Positions 34,923 to 46,639 of a DNA stretch of 64,000 nt are shown here, piece after piece; the stretch's first letter is position 1, and every line of letters begins with the position of its first letter. The notes beneath the pieces are model-generated. The model was not told the origin of the DNA, did no database searches, and saw nothing but the letters and a program-made list of their open reading frames with translations. The DNA is from Elephas maximus indicus (Eukaryota > Chordata > Mammalia > Proboscidea > Elephantidae), in NCBI RefSeq assembly GCF_024166365.1, contig NC_064834.1, positions 57,640,001-57,704,000 of the forward strand, in the 5' to 3' direction. The translations under genes were made by a program, and so were the position numbers.

Positions 34923-35104
34923 AATTTCCAAAATAGTAGGTCTAATTCCAAAGGAAATACAACTGTCCCTGTGGGGAGAATTACCTTAATTTTGTAAGAG
35001 CTTTCACTTACTTGGAGCAGTTAACTAAAAGCATGAGGCCTAGACATGAGCTATGGGATAGGCAATGGGTGGACATTTGGTAGAAAGGGGAACAGAAAGA
35101 TGAA

Positions 35105-35540
35105 AATCATTATTTCATTCAATATTCAACACACACTTACTGAACATTGGATACACACACATACCTACTCATATGGACATGTTAGATGCTGTGCTGGACA
35201 CTGAGTTAGAGAATGAACACTCCAGAAGTTAAGACTAGGGCTCTGCCCTCCTGGGGCTTTTGTTCTAGTAGGAGGAGACAGAAAATACAAAAACAGCAAA
35301 GGAAGAATATAATGTCAGCCAATGATAAATGCTCAAAAGGAAATGAGAGAATAATATGGTAAAAAGTGTGGGGGCTGGGTATGAGAGGAGAAACTTTAGA
35401 TAGAATGGGCAGATACAACCTCTCTGATGCAGGTACAATTTGAACTCAGAACCAACTGAAGAAAAGGACCCAGGCTTGTAAACTGCCAGGGAGAGTTCCA
35501 GACAGAAAAACTCCAAGTGTAAGGACCTTGAGGACTTCTT
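35105..35540 (-). mobile_element. L2 LINE 3' remnant
   Basis: Reverse L2 order: CATTCAATATTCAACACACAC, GCTGTGCTGGACACTGAG, CTGCCCTCCTGGGGCTTTTG, AGTTCCAGACAGAAAAACTCC, TGTAAGGACCTTGAGG. Diverged but ordered. Confidence 0.7.
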
Positions 35541-35601
35541 TTTCTTTCCTCTACAAACTTAGTATGTCAAATAAACACAATTCCCTATGGATGAAGTGTA
35601 G

Positions 35602-37935
35602 TTGTGTTGTTGTTGTTGTTAGGTGCCATTGAGTCAGCTCTGACCCACAGCGACCCTAAGTAAAACAGAAGAAAACACTGCCCCTGGTCCTGCGCCATCC
35701 TCATGATTGCTGTTATGCTAGAGCCCGTTGTTGCAGCCACTGGGTCAATTCATATTGTTGAGGGTCTTCCTCTTTTTTGCTAACTTTACCAAGCATGTTG
35801 TCCTTCTCTAGGGACCAGTCCCTCCTGAAAACATGTCCAAAGTTTGTTAAGACAAAGTCTCACCATCCTTGCTACTAAGCAGCATTCTGGCTGTATTTCT
35901 TACAAGACGGATTTGTTCATTCTTTGGCAGTCCATGGTATATTCAAGATTCTTTGCCAACACCATAATTCAAAGGCGTCAATTCTTCTTCAGTCTTCCTT
36001 ATTCATTGTCCAGCTTTCACATGCATATGAGGGGATTGAAAAACCCATGGCTTGGGTCAGGTGCACCTCAGTCCTTAAAATGGCATCTTTTCTTTTTAAC
36101 ACTTTAAAGAGATCTTCTGCAGCAGATTTGGCCAATGCAATGCATCATCTGGTTTCCTGACTGCTACTTCCATGGGTGTTGATTGTGGATCCAAGTAAAA
36201 CGAAGTTCTTGATAACTTCAATTTTTTGTCCATTTATCAAGATGTTGCCTGTTGGTCCAGTTATGAGGACTTTCGTTTTCTTTATATTGAGGTGTAATCT
36301 ATACTGACAGCTGTAGTCTTTGATCTTCATCAGTAAGTGTCTTAGTCATTTAGTGCTGCTTGAACAGCAATACTACAGGTGGATGGCTTTAACAAAGAGA
36401 AATTTATTCTCTCACGGTCTAGCAGGTTACAAGTCCAAATTCAGGGTGTCAGCTCCAGGGGAAGGCTTTCTGTCTCCGTAGGCTCTGGAGGAAGATTCCC
36501 TGTCATGAATCTTCCCCTGGTAGAGGAGCTTCTCAGGCGCAGAGACCCCAAGTCCAAAGGATGTGCTCTGCTCCTAGTGCTTCTTTCTTGGTGGTATGAG
36601 GTCCCCAACTCTCTGCTTGCTTCTCTTTCCTTTTATCTCTTAAGAGATATAAGGTGGTACAGACCACACCCCAAGGAAACTTCTTTTACTTTGGATCAGG
36701 GAGATGACCTGAGTAAGGGTGGTGTTACAATCCCACCCTAATCCTCTTAACATAAAATGACAATCACAAAATGGAGGACAACCACACAATACTGGGAATC
36801 ATGGCCTAACCAAGTTGATACACACATTTTGGAGGGGACATAATTCAACCCATAACAGTAAGTGTTTCAAGTCCTCTTAATTTTCAGCAAGCAAGGTTGT
36901 ATTATCTGCATATCACAGGTTGCTAATGAGTCTTCCTCCAATCCTGATGCTCTGTTCTTCTTCATATAGTCCAGCTTCTCAGAGTATTTACTCAGCATTC
37001 AGATTGTATAAGTACAGTGAAAGGATACAACCCCAGTGCACATCTTTCCTGGCTTTAAACCACACAGTATCCCCTTGTTCTGTTCAAATGAATGCTTCTT
37101 GATCTATGTACAGGTTCCTCATGAGCACAATGAAGTGTTCTGGAATTCCCATTCTTCACAACGTTATCCATAATTTGTTATGATCCACACAGTTGAATGC
37201 CTTTGCATAGTCAATAAAACACAGGTAAACATCTTTCTACTGTTCTCTGCTTTCAGCCAGGATCCATCTGACATCAGCAATGATATCGCTAGTTCCATGG
37301 CCTCTTCTGAATCCAGCTTGAATTTCTGGCAGTTCCTTGTCTATGTACTGCTGCAGCTACTTTTGAATGATCTTCAGCAAAATTTTACATGCCTGTAACA
37401 TTAATGATATTGTTTGATAATTTCTGCTTTTGGTTGAATCAGCTTTCTTTAGATGCATAAATATGGTTCTCTTCCAGTCTGTTGGCCAGGTAGCTACCTT
37501 CCAATTTTCTTGAGATAGACAAGTGAACACTTCCAGTGTTGCATCCATTTGTTGAAACATCTCAGTTGGTATTCTGCCAATTCATGTAGCCCTGTTTTTC
37601 ACTAATACCTTCAGTAGAGCTTGGAATTCTTCCTTCAGTATCATTGGTTCTTGATCACATGTTACCTCCTGAAATGGTTGAATGTCCACCAATTCTTTTT
37701 GGTATAGTGAATCTGTGTATTCCTTACATATTCCTTTGATGCTTTGGGTGTCATTTAATATTTTGTCCTTAGAATCCTTCAATATTGCAGCTTGAGGCTT
37801 GAATTTTTTCTTCAGTTCTTTCACCTTCAGGAATGCTGAGCGTGTCATTGTAATACTTTGTCTTCTCGAGCCGCCCTTTGAAATCTTCTGTTTGGCTCTT
37901 TAACTGCATCATTTCTTCCATTTGCTTTACCTACT
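35602..37935 (-). mobile_element. RTE LINE, 5'-truncated, split by an LTR
   Basis: 3' end at 35602 with (TTG)5 and the GTTAGGTGCCATTGAGTC tail. Runs through the ORF C-terminus and RT domain: the region near 36901-36913 encodes YADN where YADD is expected, losing a catalytic aspartate. Minus frames at 37357-37560 and 37582-37848 encode upstream RT and linker pieces (SRNYQTISLM, KEYTDSLYQKE). Interrupted by a solo LTR at 36338-36857. About 1.8 kb of RTE remains. Inactive. Confidence 0.88.
36338..36857 (-). mobile_element. Solo LTR inserted in RTE, TSD GTAAG
   Basis: 520-bp LTR with TG...CA ends (+ strand: TGTCTTAGTCATTTAG to CAACCCATAACA). GTAAG occurs at 36333-36337 and 36858-36862, and the RTE sequence resumes exactly, so insertion is certain. 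The 5-bp duplication fits ERVL/MaLR. A 120-codon frame inside (36379-36741) is not a viral gene. Confidence 0.88.
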
Positions 37936-37957
37936 GCTCCTAGTGGCAAGAGATAAA

Positions 37958-38126
37958 CCAAAAACCCACTCTCATTGAGTTGATTCTGACTCATAGTGAC
38001 ACCACAGGGTTTCCAAAGCTGTAAATCTCTATGGAAGTAGACTGTCACATCTTTCTCCCTTGGAGTGGCTGGTAGTTTCAAACCACTAAACTTTTGGTTA
38101 GCAATCAATTGCTTTAACCACTCTGC
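37958..38126 (-). mobile_element. AfroSINE, long form with internal deletion
   Basis: CAAAAACCCACTCTCATTGAG tail, the long-form block (GCTGTAAATCTCTATGGAAG, TCACATCTTTCTCCC) and a degraded head. The CCCTATAGGACAGAGTAGAACTG part is missing. Flanked by AGAGATA repeats. It sits at the truncated 5' end of the RTE copy. Confidence 0.85.
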
Positions 38127-38134
38127 TGGGGAGA

Positions 38135-38300
38135 GATAGTAGGAGATAATTTCAGAGAGGTGGGAAGGCCAGATGTAGGGTTTTCAGAGGTCATATAAAG
38201 AAGATTGAATTTTATTCTGAACTAAATTGGAAATTGATTGGAGACATATAAGCAGGGGAGGCTGTCCTGTACAGCTTGGATAGAGGCACATAGTGATGTA
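38135..38300 (-). mobile_element. L2 LINE fragment
   Basis: GGTCATATAAAGAAGATTGAA, TTTTATTCTGAACTAAATTGG and AAGCAGGGGAGGCTGTC follow an L2-associated pattern. Confidence 0.5.
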
Positions 38301-38335
38301 AAAAAAGATCAAAGACAAGCTTCCTTTTCTGTACA

Positions 38336-38807
38336 TATTATGAATTGAATTGTATCCCCCTAAATGATTTTTTTTTTTTAAATGATATGTTGAAGTTCTA
38401 ATCCCTGTACTGGTTAATGAGACCTTGTTTGGTTAGAGGGTCTTTCTCTGAAGATGTTATCAGTTACTTTAAGAAGTTCATACCTGAATAGCATAGGGTC
38501 TAATCCCTCCTATGTTGTGTCCTATGTATAAAAAGGAATAATAAATATGAAAACAGAGTATCATAGAGGAAGATGCCCTGTGAAGATGCATCTACAAGCC
38601 ACGGAATGCCAAGAAATTCCTGGGCCTACCAGAAGCTGGAAGTGAAAAGGGAGGATCTTCCCCTGGAGCAGAAAAAGGGAGCAAAGGCCTACTACTGATG
38701 CCTTGAGTTTGACTTCTAGCCTACAGAACTGTGAGGCAATCAATTTATGTTCTTTAAAGCTACCAATTTGTGGTATTTTATAACAGTAGTTCCAGGAAAC
38801 TAAGGCA
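38336..38807 (+). mobile_element. Solo LTR, MaLR-like
   Basis: Begins TATTATGAATTGAATTGTATC (family start TGTTATGG, TG mutated). Contains GATGCATCTACAAGCCACGG, CTTCTAGCCTACAGAACTG and GTGAGGCAATCAATTTATG, and ends ACTAAGGCA. Flanks GTACA and GTATT match at three of five bases. Confidence 0.78.
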
Positions 38808-40374
38808 GTATTTTTACACTAATGCCTTCCACCCAAAAATAAATAAATCACCATTGTTAGAAGCAAGTAAGCAGACATAGGAAAAGCTAGCTTATTAGCT
38901 GCTCATGTTTGGTACCAAGATCAAGTTTCCACCCAAAGAGAGGAAACTTGGATGCACTCAAACAAAAAAGCAAAATGATGTGTCAGTTTCTCTTCCCCCT
39001 GTTCGAAGGATTACAAGGTCAAGAGTCTTTCATTCTGTGAATTCCAAGAAAGGCACTGCAGGGTCCTCAGCAGCAATATCAACATTGTTAAAGCCTCAGA
39101 GATGGAAAGGTCTTGCCTCCCACACAAGGCAGTTTGCTGTTGTGCTATCAGCTCAGAAGAAGTCACTTGTTGGCAGTGCCCCGTTTACCATGGCCCTTCC
39201 AGACCTGGTACCATGGCTTCTAGTGACACAGAAACAAGGAATCTTCTCCCCCACCCCCTCCCAACTAGAACAAAAAGTGAGAGGAATGGTATAGTAATAA
39301 CAGCTATACTTTTTTGAGCCTATAATATATGCCAGCTAAGTGCTTTAAAATAACATTGATTGTGAGAACAGATCTATGAGGTAGGTTATTATCAAACCAA
39401 TTTTAGAAACAAGAAAAATGGGTCTCAAAGGTATGAAGCAACTTACCCAAAGGCAAACAAGAAATAAGTGCAGAGCCGAGCTTAGGCCTTGATATCCCCG
39501 CACGCTCAGCTCAAGCCAAGCTGTCTCATAACTTATTTTGTAAAATCATACACACTTCCCCCAAACTGGCAGCCTGGGCCTCACGTGCCACATACCCTGT
39601 TTGCTCTGGCTTCACCATCTCCCTCTCATAAGAGTCCTGCCCACCCCTCATTAATGTTCATTTTGGAGCTGCCTGCTTTCAGCTGTTTGGCTTCTTCTGG
39701 GCCAGCACCATCTCTGCTATGTGCTACTTGCACCGCTTGGTCCTGCTGTTCTGGACCCAGTCCTTGATCTGGCTCTCCATCATGTCCAGGGAGTAGGTGG
39801 GTTATGCATACACTCCAGCCCCACTAAGTGCTTAGTCTGCTCAAAAGTCTTACTTGCACCAACAGTTATCTTCAAAGAAATCCTTCCTCTAAATTTCGAC
39901 ATCTCCTTTCTTGGCCTCTTCAATGTGTCAGAGGATGGAGACGGGTGGTCAACTGCTGAAGCTTCATAACTAGTTCTTGTTCAATGCCTCTGCAAGTCTT
40001 CTGTGGTTAGCCTAGAGACTCACTTTGAAATATGGGTTATTGACACTTGGAGTCATAGCTGAAACTAAGACAGAATATTTATAGGAACAGAATAATACCT
40101 GCAAGGGTATATGGTATGCTCTGAACAGGGGTTATATCGGAGAGCAGGTTTAGAAGGCAGGAGAACTTCTGCACTATTCCCATTGAGAATTTGTTATTTT
40201 ATTACTATGAAATAAAACATTTTTATTAAAAATAGCTTCTACTGCATGAGTTGTTGCGAGGACCCAATAGGTAATGCATGCAGAGCAGTTACACTGGGGG
40301 CTGGCAATGAGGAAATCATGGTTAAATGATAGCTATCATTACTCTCATTGTTGATATTATAATTTATATATTCA
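38808..40374. other. Intergenic, no gene supported
   Basis: Frames of 129 and 92 codons (38905-39294, 39489-39767) have no recognised domain and no good splice context. The 39480-39990 stretch is relatively GC-rich. A MIR lies at 39295-39490. Confidence 0.5.
39295..39490 (-). mobile_element. MIR SINE, reverse
   Basis: ATATATGCCAGCTAAGTGC, GATCTATGAGGTAGGTTATT, GAAGCAACTTACCCAAAGGC and GTGCAGAGCCGAGCTTAGG follow the reverse MIR order. Confidence 0.8.
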
Positions 40375-40870
40375 GCAAATATTTATTGAGCGCTTCCTCC
40401 ATGCCAGACACTGTGCAAAATCCTGGGGATATAAGAGCAAACAAGACAGACCTATTTCCTGACTTGCTTCTGTTAAAAGAGACAAAGTAAAGTCAAATAA
40501 ACAGATGACTAAATACAATTACTACAACTTGTAATTAGTATTTTGAAAAGCAAAGAGGGACTGAGAGAATTAAAATGAAGGGGTTGGTCGCCTGCTTTTC
40601 AGAGGGTGGTGACGGAAGCTCTCTCTGGGCACACGGACTGAAACTAAGTCACAAAAGTTGTGAAGGAACCAGCAATGTGAAAGGTCTAGGCAGAAACATT
40701 ACCAGTGGAAGGAAGAGCATCTCCCAAGGCAGGAAGGAGCTTGGTATGTTTCAAGACCTGAATGAAATCAGAATGGCTGGAGTATAAAAACAAGGGAGAC
40801 CGTGGTTTGAAATGAGGGTGGAAAGATAGCAAGGACTTCTTAGTGCACAGCCTTGCTTGGATTTCATTCT
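40375..40870 (-). mobile_element. L2 LINE 3' remnant
   Basis: CAGCAAATATTTATTGAGCG, CCATGCCAGACACTGTGC, GGGGATATAAGAGCAAACAAG, then CAAGGCAGGAAGGAGCTTGG. Long, ordered match to the reverse L2 3' region. Confidence 0.75.
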
Positions 40871-40939
40871 AAATACAATTACATATTCTTTTAGACCATC
40901 ATCATGTCACACAAAAGAAACCTATCTAAATTATAGTAT

Positions 40940-40970
40940 AAAATATATATATATATATATTTTTTTTTTA
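40940..40970. repeat. TA microsatellite and T-run
   Basis: AAATATATATATATATATAT followed by about ten T. Confidence 0.85.
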
Positions 40971-41029
40971 TTAGGAGTGATTAATGAAACAGTTCTGTTC
41001 CTTTAAGATCATAAAAATATATGTTCTTT

Positions 41030-41115
41030 GTCCTTTAACTTGTAAACTCTATGAAGATAAAGATGGTGGCTATCTTGTTTACTTTTGAATCCCTAACCCT
41101 TAGAAAATAATCTGA
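41030..41115 (+). mobile_element. L2 3' tail fragment
   Basis: AACTTGTAAACTCTATGAAG, GGTGGCTATCTTGTTTACTT and GAATCCCTAACCCTTAG match the sense L2 3' end. Confidence 0.6.
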
Positions 41116-41124
41116 TATGAAATA

Positions 41125-41339
41125 AAACAACAACAAAAACAATTGCCATCAAGTCAATTCTGACTCACGGCAACCCCATGTATTGCAAGGTGGGACTGCG
41201 TCCTACAGAGTTTTCAAGGCTATGACTTTTCCAAAGCAAATCACAAGGCCTTTCATCTGAGACACATTTGATTGGGTATGAAACACCGACCTTTCCATTA
41301 GTACTTGACTGCTTAACCATTTGCCCCACCCAAGGACTC
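41125..41339 (-). mobile_element. Older AfroSINE-related SINE
   Basis: CAACAACAAAAACAATTGCC tail, AGAGTTTTCAAGGCTATGAC middle, GCCCCACCCAAGGACTC head. Diverged, with an RTE-like CAA tail. Confidence 0.8.
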
Positions 41340-41404
41340 TTACAGAAGTAACGCCACCATAAATATGTTCTCAGTGAATGAATGGGTGCATGATGCCAAT
41401 GTTA

Positions 41405-41510
41405 CATAGTGGCCACATGCTTGAACTCTGGAATCAGACTTGAATTTGAACACTAGATCTCCAAACTTATTGGCTCTGTGACCTTGGACAAATGCATGAA
41501 ATACTTGAGA
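41405..41510 (+). mobile_element. MIR SINE fragment
   Basis: CATAGTGGCCACATGCTTG, ACTCTGGAATCAGACTTG and GCTCTGTGACCTTGGACAAA are MIR 5'-half motifs in order. Confidence 0.75.
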
Positions 41511-43269
41511 GATGTGGGTTAACTCTGGGAATGATGGATTCTCTGAAGGATGGCCTCCAAAAGAGGGAGTTGATCTCCTACAGAGCAGAGCCACTTGAGA
41601 ACTGAAATATGGTCTATGGAAATGAGTCACACCTGGATGTTGAGGGGACTGATCCGCTTCATTGCTGAGGCAGTGGATCATGACTGGAGACATAAAGCCA
41701 TATCAGACGAGAGGGACTCAGTCCTCCCAACAAGAATCAGGAGGAGAAGCTGTGACCACACATCTACCACCAAGGTGTGGAGCCCTGCTCACGGTTATGC
41801 CAGGGGGAGAGGCCCATGCTTCCCCAACCCTGAATACTGAGGGGCAAGAACAGGGCTTGGAGGCCGGTAATCCACCACATTATAGAAAGCTAGCCTCAAT
41901 CCCCTCAGGGAGACTGGTGCTTCCCCTAACCATGCAGCTGAAAAGCTCCACTTTCCAGGGCCAGAACTCCTCTCCCTGCATCTGACAGCTGCCCACTTTG
42001 ATCCCCGTGGGCACTGCCACAGAGCACAATGGACATCCCCCGCCACACACCTGTGTATATCTCTGAGAGTGCCCCACAAACACTATTGCAACACTTAGCA
42101 TGACAGCTGTCAGGATGGGTGCTTTCTTTTTCGCTAATTGCTGCTCTATGCCTCAGGTTTCTTACCAATAAAATACCTATAACAATAATTCCAACTTTCC
42201 ATGGTTATTTGTGTGTTAAACCAGAAAAAGCAGACAAAGGGTATAGCACTTTACTGCTCTCTTTAATATTGGTCTTGTTGAAAATTTTGTATTTATTTAA
42301 TATTTTTATAGTTTTTCATTGTGGAGTTTTTTGCATTACAATTTATTTTTTTTAATGATGTTTTAAATATTATTTATCTTACTGAACTTTTTAGCCCCTT
42401 CTTAAATTTCGCTTCTGGAGTGAGCGCCTCATTGCCTCACCCAAGTCCCAGCCCTGCCTTGCCCAACATATATTAAACACTAATAAATAAATAATATATA
42501 TCTGCATTGTTTTTGTTGTTTTTATTGCCATGATTATAGTACTTTCCTTTAGATATATCTCTCTTAGTCTCTAGCTCTCTCTCTCTCTCCCCTTCTTTGT
42601 AATCATACATAAGCACAGACCCCAAAGGGCTACTACCACAACTGTATAGTTATTCATTAGTATACAGCTTCAGTTCTAAAAATAAAATATATATGGAAAA
42701 TTAATATTGTATAGCCTTTTCATTTTTAATTACTTCCTAACATAACACCCAGCACATACCATTTTCTAAAAGACTCAATGCTGGAATTGCTGTGTAATGA
42801 GGGCTTTATCTGTCACTACCATGTGTGGTTGCTGTAAGCGACATTTCCATCTAATCTGATCAACAATTTCAACAATTCCAGGATGGGGCCTCAGGAAATA
42901 GCCATGGATTTAGAGCTCAGCGCAACCTGTCACAATGCACAGCGTGAGAAAGAAGCCAAGAAAAGGGCTCCGAACTCCACTGGCATTTCTGAAATAAGAC
43001 AGTGACTGGATAAGGGGAGTTGCTTTAGGGAAAGCTCTGCAGACAACCTCCCTATGCATAAAAGATGTACGGACAGTTAAGACAATAGCCACTTATTTAT
43101 TACCATGGGATTCTATTATTTTTTTCCTAAGTGTTTTTTAAAACCATACGAAAAATGAATAGAACTATGTTATCTCATTGGCTATGAATTTTGGCTTTTG
43201 TTCACCTTACAACTGTATGCTAATGTTTTTTGACATGTACCATGTCTGCCTTCCTGGGCTTGTGGTCTT
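41511..43269. other. Intergenic, no gene supported
   Basis: 41540-42110 is GC-richer with overlapping frames up to 107 codons on both strands, none with a recognised domain; several frames open in one place suggests composition, not coding. A MIR-like scrap lies near 42135-42200 and a CT microsatellite at 42571-42592. Confidence 0.5.
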
Positions 43270-43352
43270 TCCAAGGACAAGGTTGGGGGGGCAGGGGGGT
43301 GGAGCAGGAGGAAGAAGCAAGGGGAGAGGGAAAGGGAGGAAGGAAAGAGACC
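43270..43352 (+). repeat. G-rich polypurine tract
   Basis: Nearly pure purine strand with G7 and G6 runs (43284-43299) followed by GGAGG/AAGG units. Could form G-quadruplex or triplex structures. No gene context visible. Confidence 0.75.
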
Positions 43353-43445
43353 CGTGTGGAGGCAGAAGTGCTGCTTACGGATAACAGAGCATTGGAGAGT
43401 GGACTCTATAAATTGTGAAAAATCAGTTTGGGTCTTACCTAGAAC

Positions 43446-43610
43446 AACCAAACCAAACCCAGTGCCATCAAGTTGATTCTGACTCACAGCAACCCTATAG
43501 GTCAGAGTAGAACCGCCCCATAGAGTTTCCAAGGAGCGCCTGCTAGATTCGAACTGCCGACCCTTTGGTTAGCAGCCGTAGCACTTAACCACTACACCAC
43601 CAGGGTTTCC
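43446..43610 (-). mobile_element. AfroSINE, short form, with TSD
   Basis: AACCAAACCAAACCCAGTGCC to CACCACCAGGGTTTCC. Flanks ACCTAGAACAA and ACATAGAACAA differ at one base. Confidence 0.94.
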
Positions 43611-45183
43611 TACATAGAACAAAGCTAGGCCTCAAATACGTCCGGCAGTGTTTGATTCAGCTGTTACTCTTTTCCCCCTGTGTTTTCTGAGGTCACCAGC
43701 TCAAAGTCAAGATGGTAATAAAAATGAAATGTAAAATCCATACTAGGTAATCTTCTCTGGATTTTCATACTTCCTATCAACAAAAGGGGTGTTGATTGGT
43801 TGAACACTAAATGTGAGTACTAGAAGAAATCCGATTACCAAAAAAAAAAAAAAAATTATTTTGGGAAGAAATAGGATTAAAGCAAACAAGAGACACGTAG
43901 AAATCACTTTGGGCAAGTGACCTTCTGAAAGAATAAGAATCAGGAGTCCTGTATGTGCTGGCAAGACACTCTGATCATCTTAAACCAGGTGCTATCTTGA
44001 GAGTGGGCAGAATTTATGAAGTCCCTCACTGGATGCCTTAAAAACAGATCTTTCTATTATTAGGTTCTCTAGAATTGAAGAGAACCAGAGAGGAGAGAGG
44101 CATTCATGAATGATTAAATAATCAAAGGAAATAAAATGAAGACGAGCTGCCAGCAAACCTGGGAGGGTCATATTATGGGGATAATAAAAGCGACTTGATA
44201 TAAAATCCTTGGGAGTACAATATTTGCCATTTGGGTTTACCGATAAGCAGGGGAATAATTACAGCGATTCTTTGAGTAACTGACTTTCTCTGGACTTTGT
44301 ATGTGGCCAGTCTCTCCGAGGATGATTCTTTCTTTGTGTGTATAGAGCCTATTCAGAATGGAACCTTTTTGTTCAGGGTCCTCTAAGGCTCTCTGAAATG
44401 AATATAACTTCAGATTTCACTGGTGAAGAAAATATATCCAGTTCCATTTCAGGGATATGCCAGATTGATAAAAATAAATAAATAAAAGGTCAAAAGAAGG
44501 TTTGTTGTTATTGTTCTTAAGAAGCTATACATTTTCACTGTTTGCCCTTTATAATTTGTGCTTGTCTTCTCTGCCCCCAAAGTTACATACAGTGCACTAT
44601 TTGCTTGCTAATAACTAACTCATCACAGGCATCCTGTATTCTAGCAGACATTTTATAAAAATAATTGTCCATGGATAGAAGAGCATCTGAAATATTCATT
44701 TTAATGGAAAATTAATTATAATGATTTGAGATCTGGAAAGTCTTAATATGCACAACATCTTAAGATTGAATGTTGTAGTAAAGCAACAGCTGGCTAAGGC
44801 TAGAATGATTTTTTTTTTAAATATTGCGAGCCATAATATTTTACAGTAAATGAAGAGTTTAGGATAATTTGTGTTGCAAATGTTGTGAGTTTTAGAATAT
44901 CTCCAAACTTACCAAGGAATAGTCTTGAAAGAAATATTCAAGTACTCCCCACCTTTTGCTTATTTTTTAAAGGGTAAGAGCAAGAAAACCACAAATGGCT
45001 TTTGTTTAGGCTTCCTATAAAATCTATCTAATTAGACGATCCCTGAATCTAACGCCCAGCTGTAATTAAGACAATCAGGATCTCCCTCTGTATTTGTTAT
45101 GTAAGTAAGAGAATACTCACTATTTTTGTATGTTCTTTTCTTTGTTTGGTTTTGAATGAACCCATAGAGTCTTCTAAATCCCT
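43611..45183. other. Intergenic, possible regulatory DNA
   Basis: Repeat-poor. An A-run lies near 43839. The stretch 44540-45080 is rich in TAAT-type motifs (TTTAATGGAAAATTAATTAT) and has no recognisable repeat, so it might be conserved noncoding DNA; untested. Confidence 0.4.
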
Positions 45184-45344
45184 TACCAAAACCTGTTGCC
45201 TTCACGTGGATTCCGACTCATCGGGACCCTACAAGACAGCATAGAACTGCCCCATAGAGTTTCTAAGGAGTGTCTGGTAGATTTGAACTGCAGACATTTT
45301 GGTTAGCAGCTGTAGCTCTTAACCACTAGGCCACCAGGGTTTCC
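45184..45344 (-). mobile_element. AfroSINE, short form
   Basis: ACCAAAACCTGTTGCCTTCACG to GCCACCAGGGTTTCC. Short flanking match TCCCTTA on both sides suggests the target duplication. Confidence 0.9.
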
Positions 45345-46199
45345 AACGTCCCTTAGGAGAAGACATAAATTGATCCTTTTTTACTATGTAAAAGAAGCAA
45401 TACAGGGACAATATAGGCTTTACGATTAGGAGGAATGTGCTATGGGCCTGATTTTAGGAGGTAAAATTATCCAGTCATTTGGTGAAGGTCCAATTCTGAG
45501 ACCTGTTGTGAACTTCATTACACCGCTGCTTGAAGAGACAGATGCTCACTAAAGAGCAATTTTCGTCCAACTGGGTCCACAAACGTATTTTTGGGAATCA
45601 AAGACAAATTGTTTCCTTTTTAAAAGGTATCCAGGACACACTGGCATTTGGAAGTCATTATAATGGAATAAATCCAGAAAAACACAAAAACAATGTGCTG
45701 GGTCTTTTTGTTTGTCCTATATTTTCTGACCTCCAGAAAAAAGTGAAAATGGATGGGTAAAACAATACCTCACATTCACACTTGGAACCATCTGCTTAGA
45801 ACCTCAGAGGATTTTTCCAGCGCAAAACACTTTTGCCGGACAGGTTTGAGGGCAAGAAAAAGCTTAAAGAGTTTTTCCTTGCATCTATCTGAAAGGCTGT
45901 GTCTGAGCTGCTTTGCTCCATAGACACATACTTACCAAGAAGGTGCACCTTGCTTATGCGCAGAGCTGTGTGCTAAGGCTGGACTAAAGGGAAAGGAGAT
46001 GCCTGAAACTTAAGGAAACCTTATGACAATGAGCCCAACACGTTCTTAGTAGATCTGGTAGAAAAAAAGGAATTAAAAAAATAAACCAATAAGATTAACC
46101 CAGAGAATTGAGTCAGGAAAAAGAGCCAGGTACCACATTTAAAACTTCCCTTCCCCAAATTTCAATATCCTTTATTGATATCAATCAAAGGACTTCAGC
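45345..46199. other. Intergenic, nothing recognised
   Basis: Unique sequence. A 76-codon frame at 45530-45760 has no recognised similarity. Confidence 0.5.
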
Positions 46200-46620
46200 C
46201 AACTCTGAATAGGGTGGAAAATTAATCTTTCCAAAGTACAGCTCAGTGTACATTACTGCTTTGCCTTAAATCTCCGAATGCTGGATCTGTAGCCATTCAG
46301 CTATTGATCTAAAATACTTGGCCAGATATGCAAAGCCTTGGGCAAACTGGTTCCAAACCATGTTTCCACACTTAGTTTTCTACTCTTCGCTTTACTATAA
46401 TTTCAGCCTTTTTATACGAACTTCAATATTTCATTCTATTTTTTAATTCATATTGCATGTTGGCCTGTAACATCCTCTTATGCCCCTCCTTGCTATGTGT
46501 CCTAATCTGACACCATTTAAATGCTACTTCTTCCATAAAACTCTACAAGATGACCCCCTGCAGGAAGCGCTTTTCCCTCCCTTGCTGCTTCTCTGTTCTT
46601 CATAAACCCTAGGAGAGGCT
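46200..46620 (+). mobile_element. L2 LINE remnant, sense
   Basis: TGCCTTAAATCTCCGAATGC, CAAAGCCTTGGGCAAACTGG, AAATGCTACTTCTTCCATAA and CCCCTGCAGGAAGCGC follow the sense L2 3' region. Confidence 0.6.
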
Positions 46621-46639
46621 GCATGATGGAGGAAGAAAA

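Noticed and set aside
36379-36741. 120-codon + frame
   Set aside because: Lies wholly inside a solo LTR and is antisense to it.
38905-39294. 129-codon + frame
   Set aside because: No domain recognised, overlaps another frame, no convincing splice sites.
41595-42168. Five overlapping frames of 73-107 codons on both strands
   Set aside because: Frames open in several phases at once point to base composition. No domain or splice structure seen.
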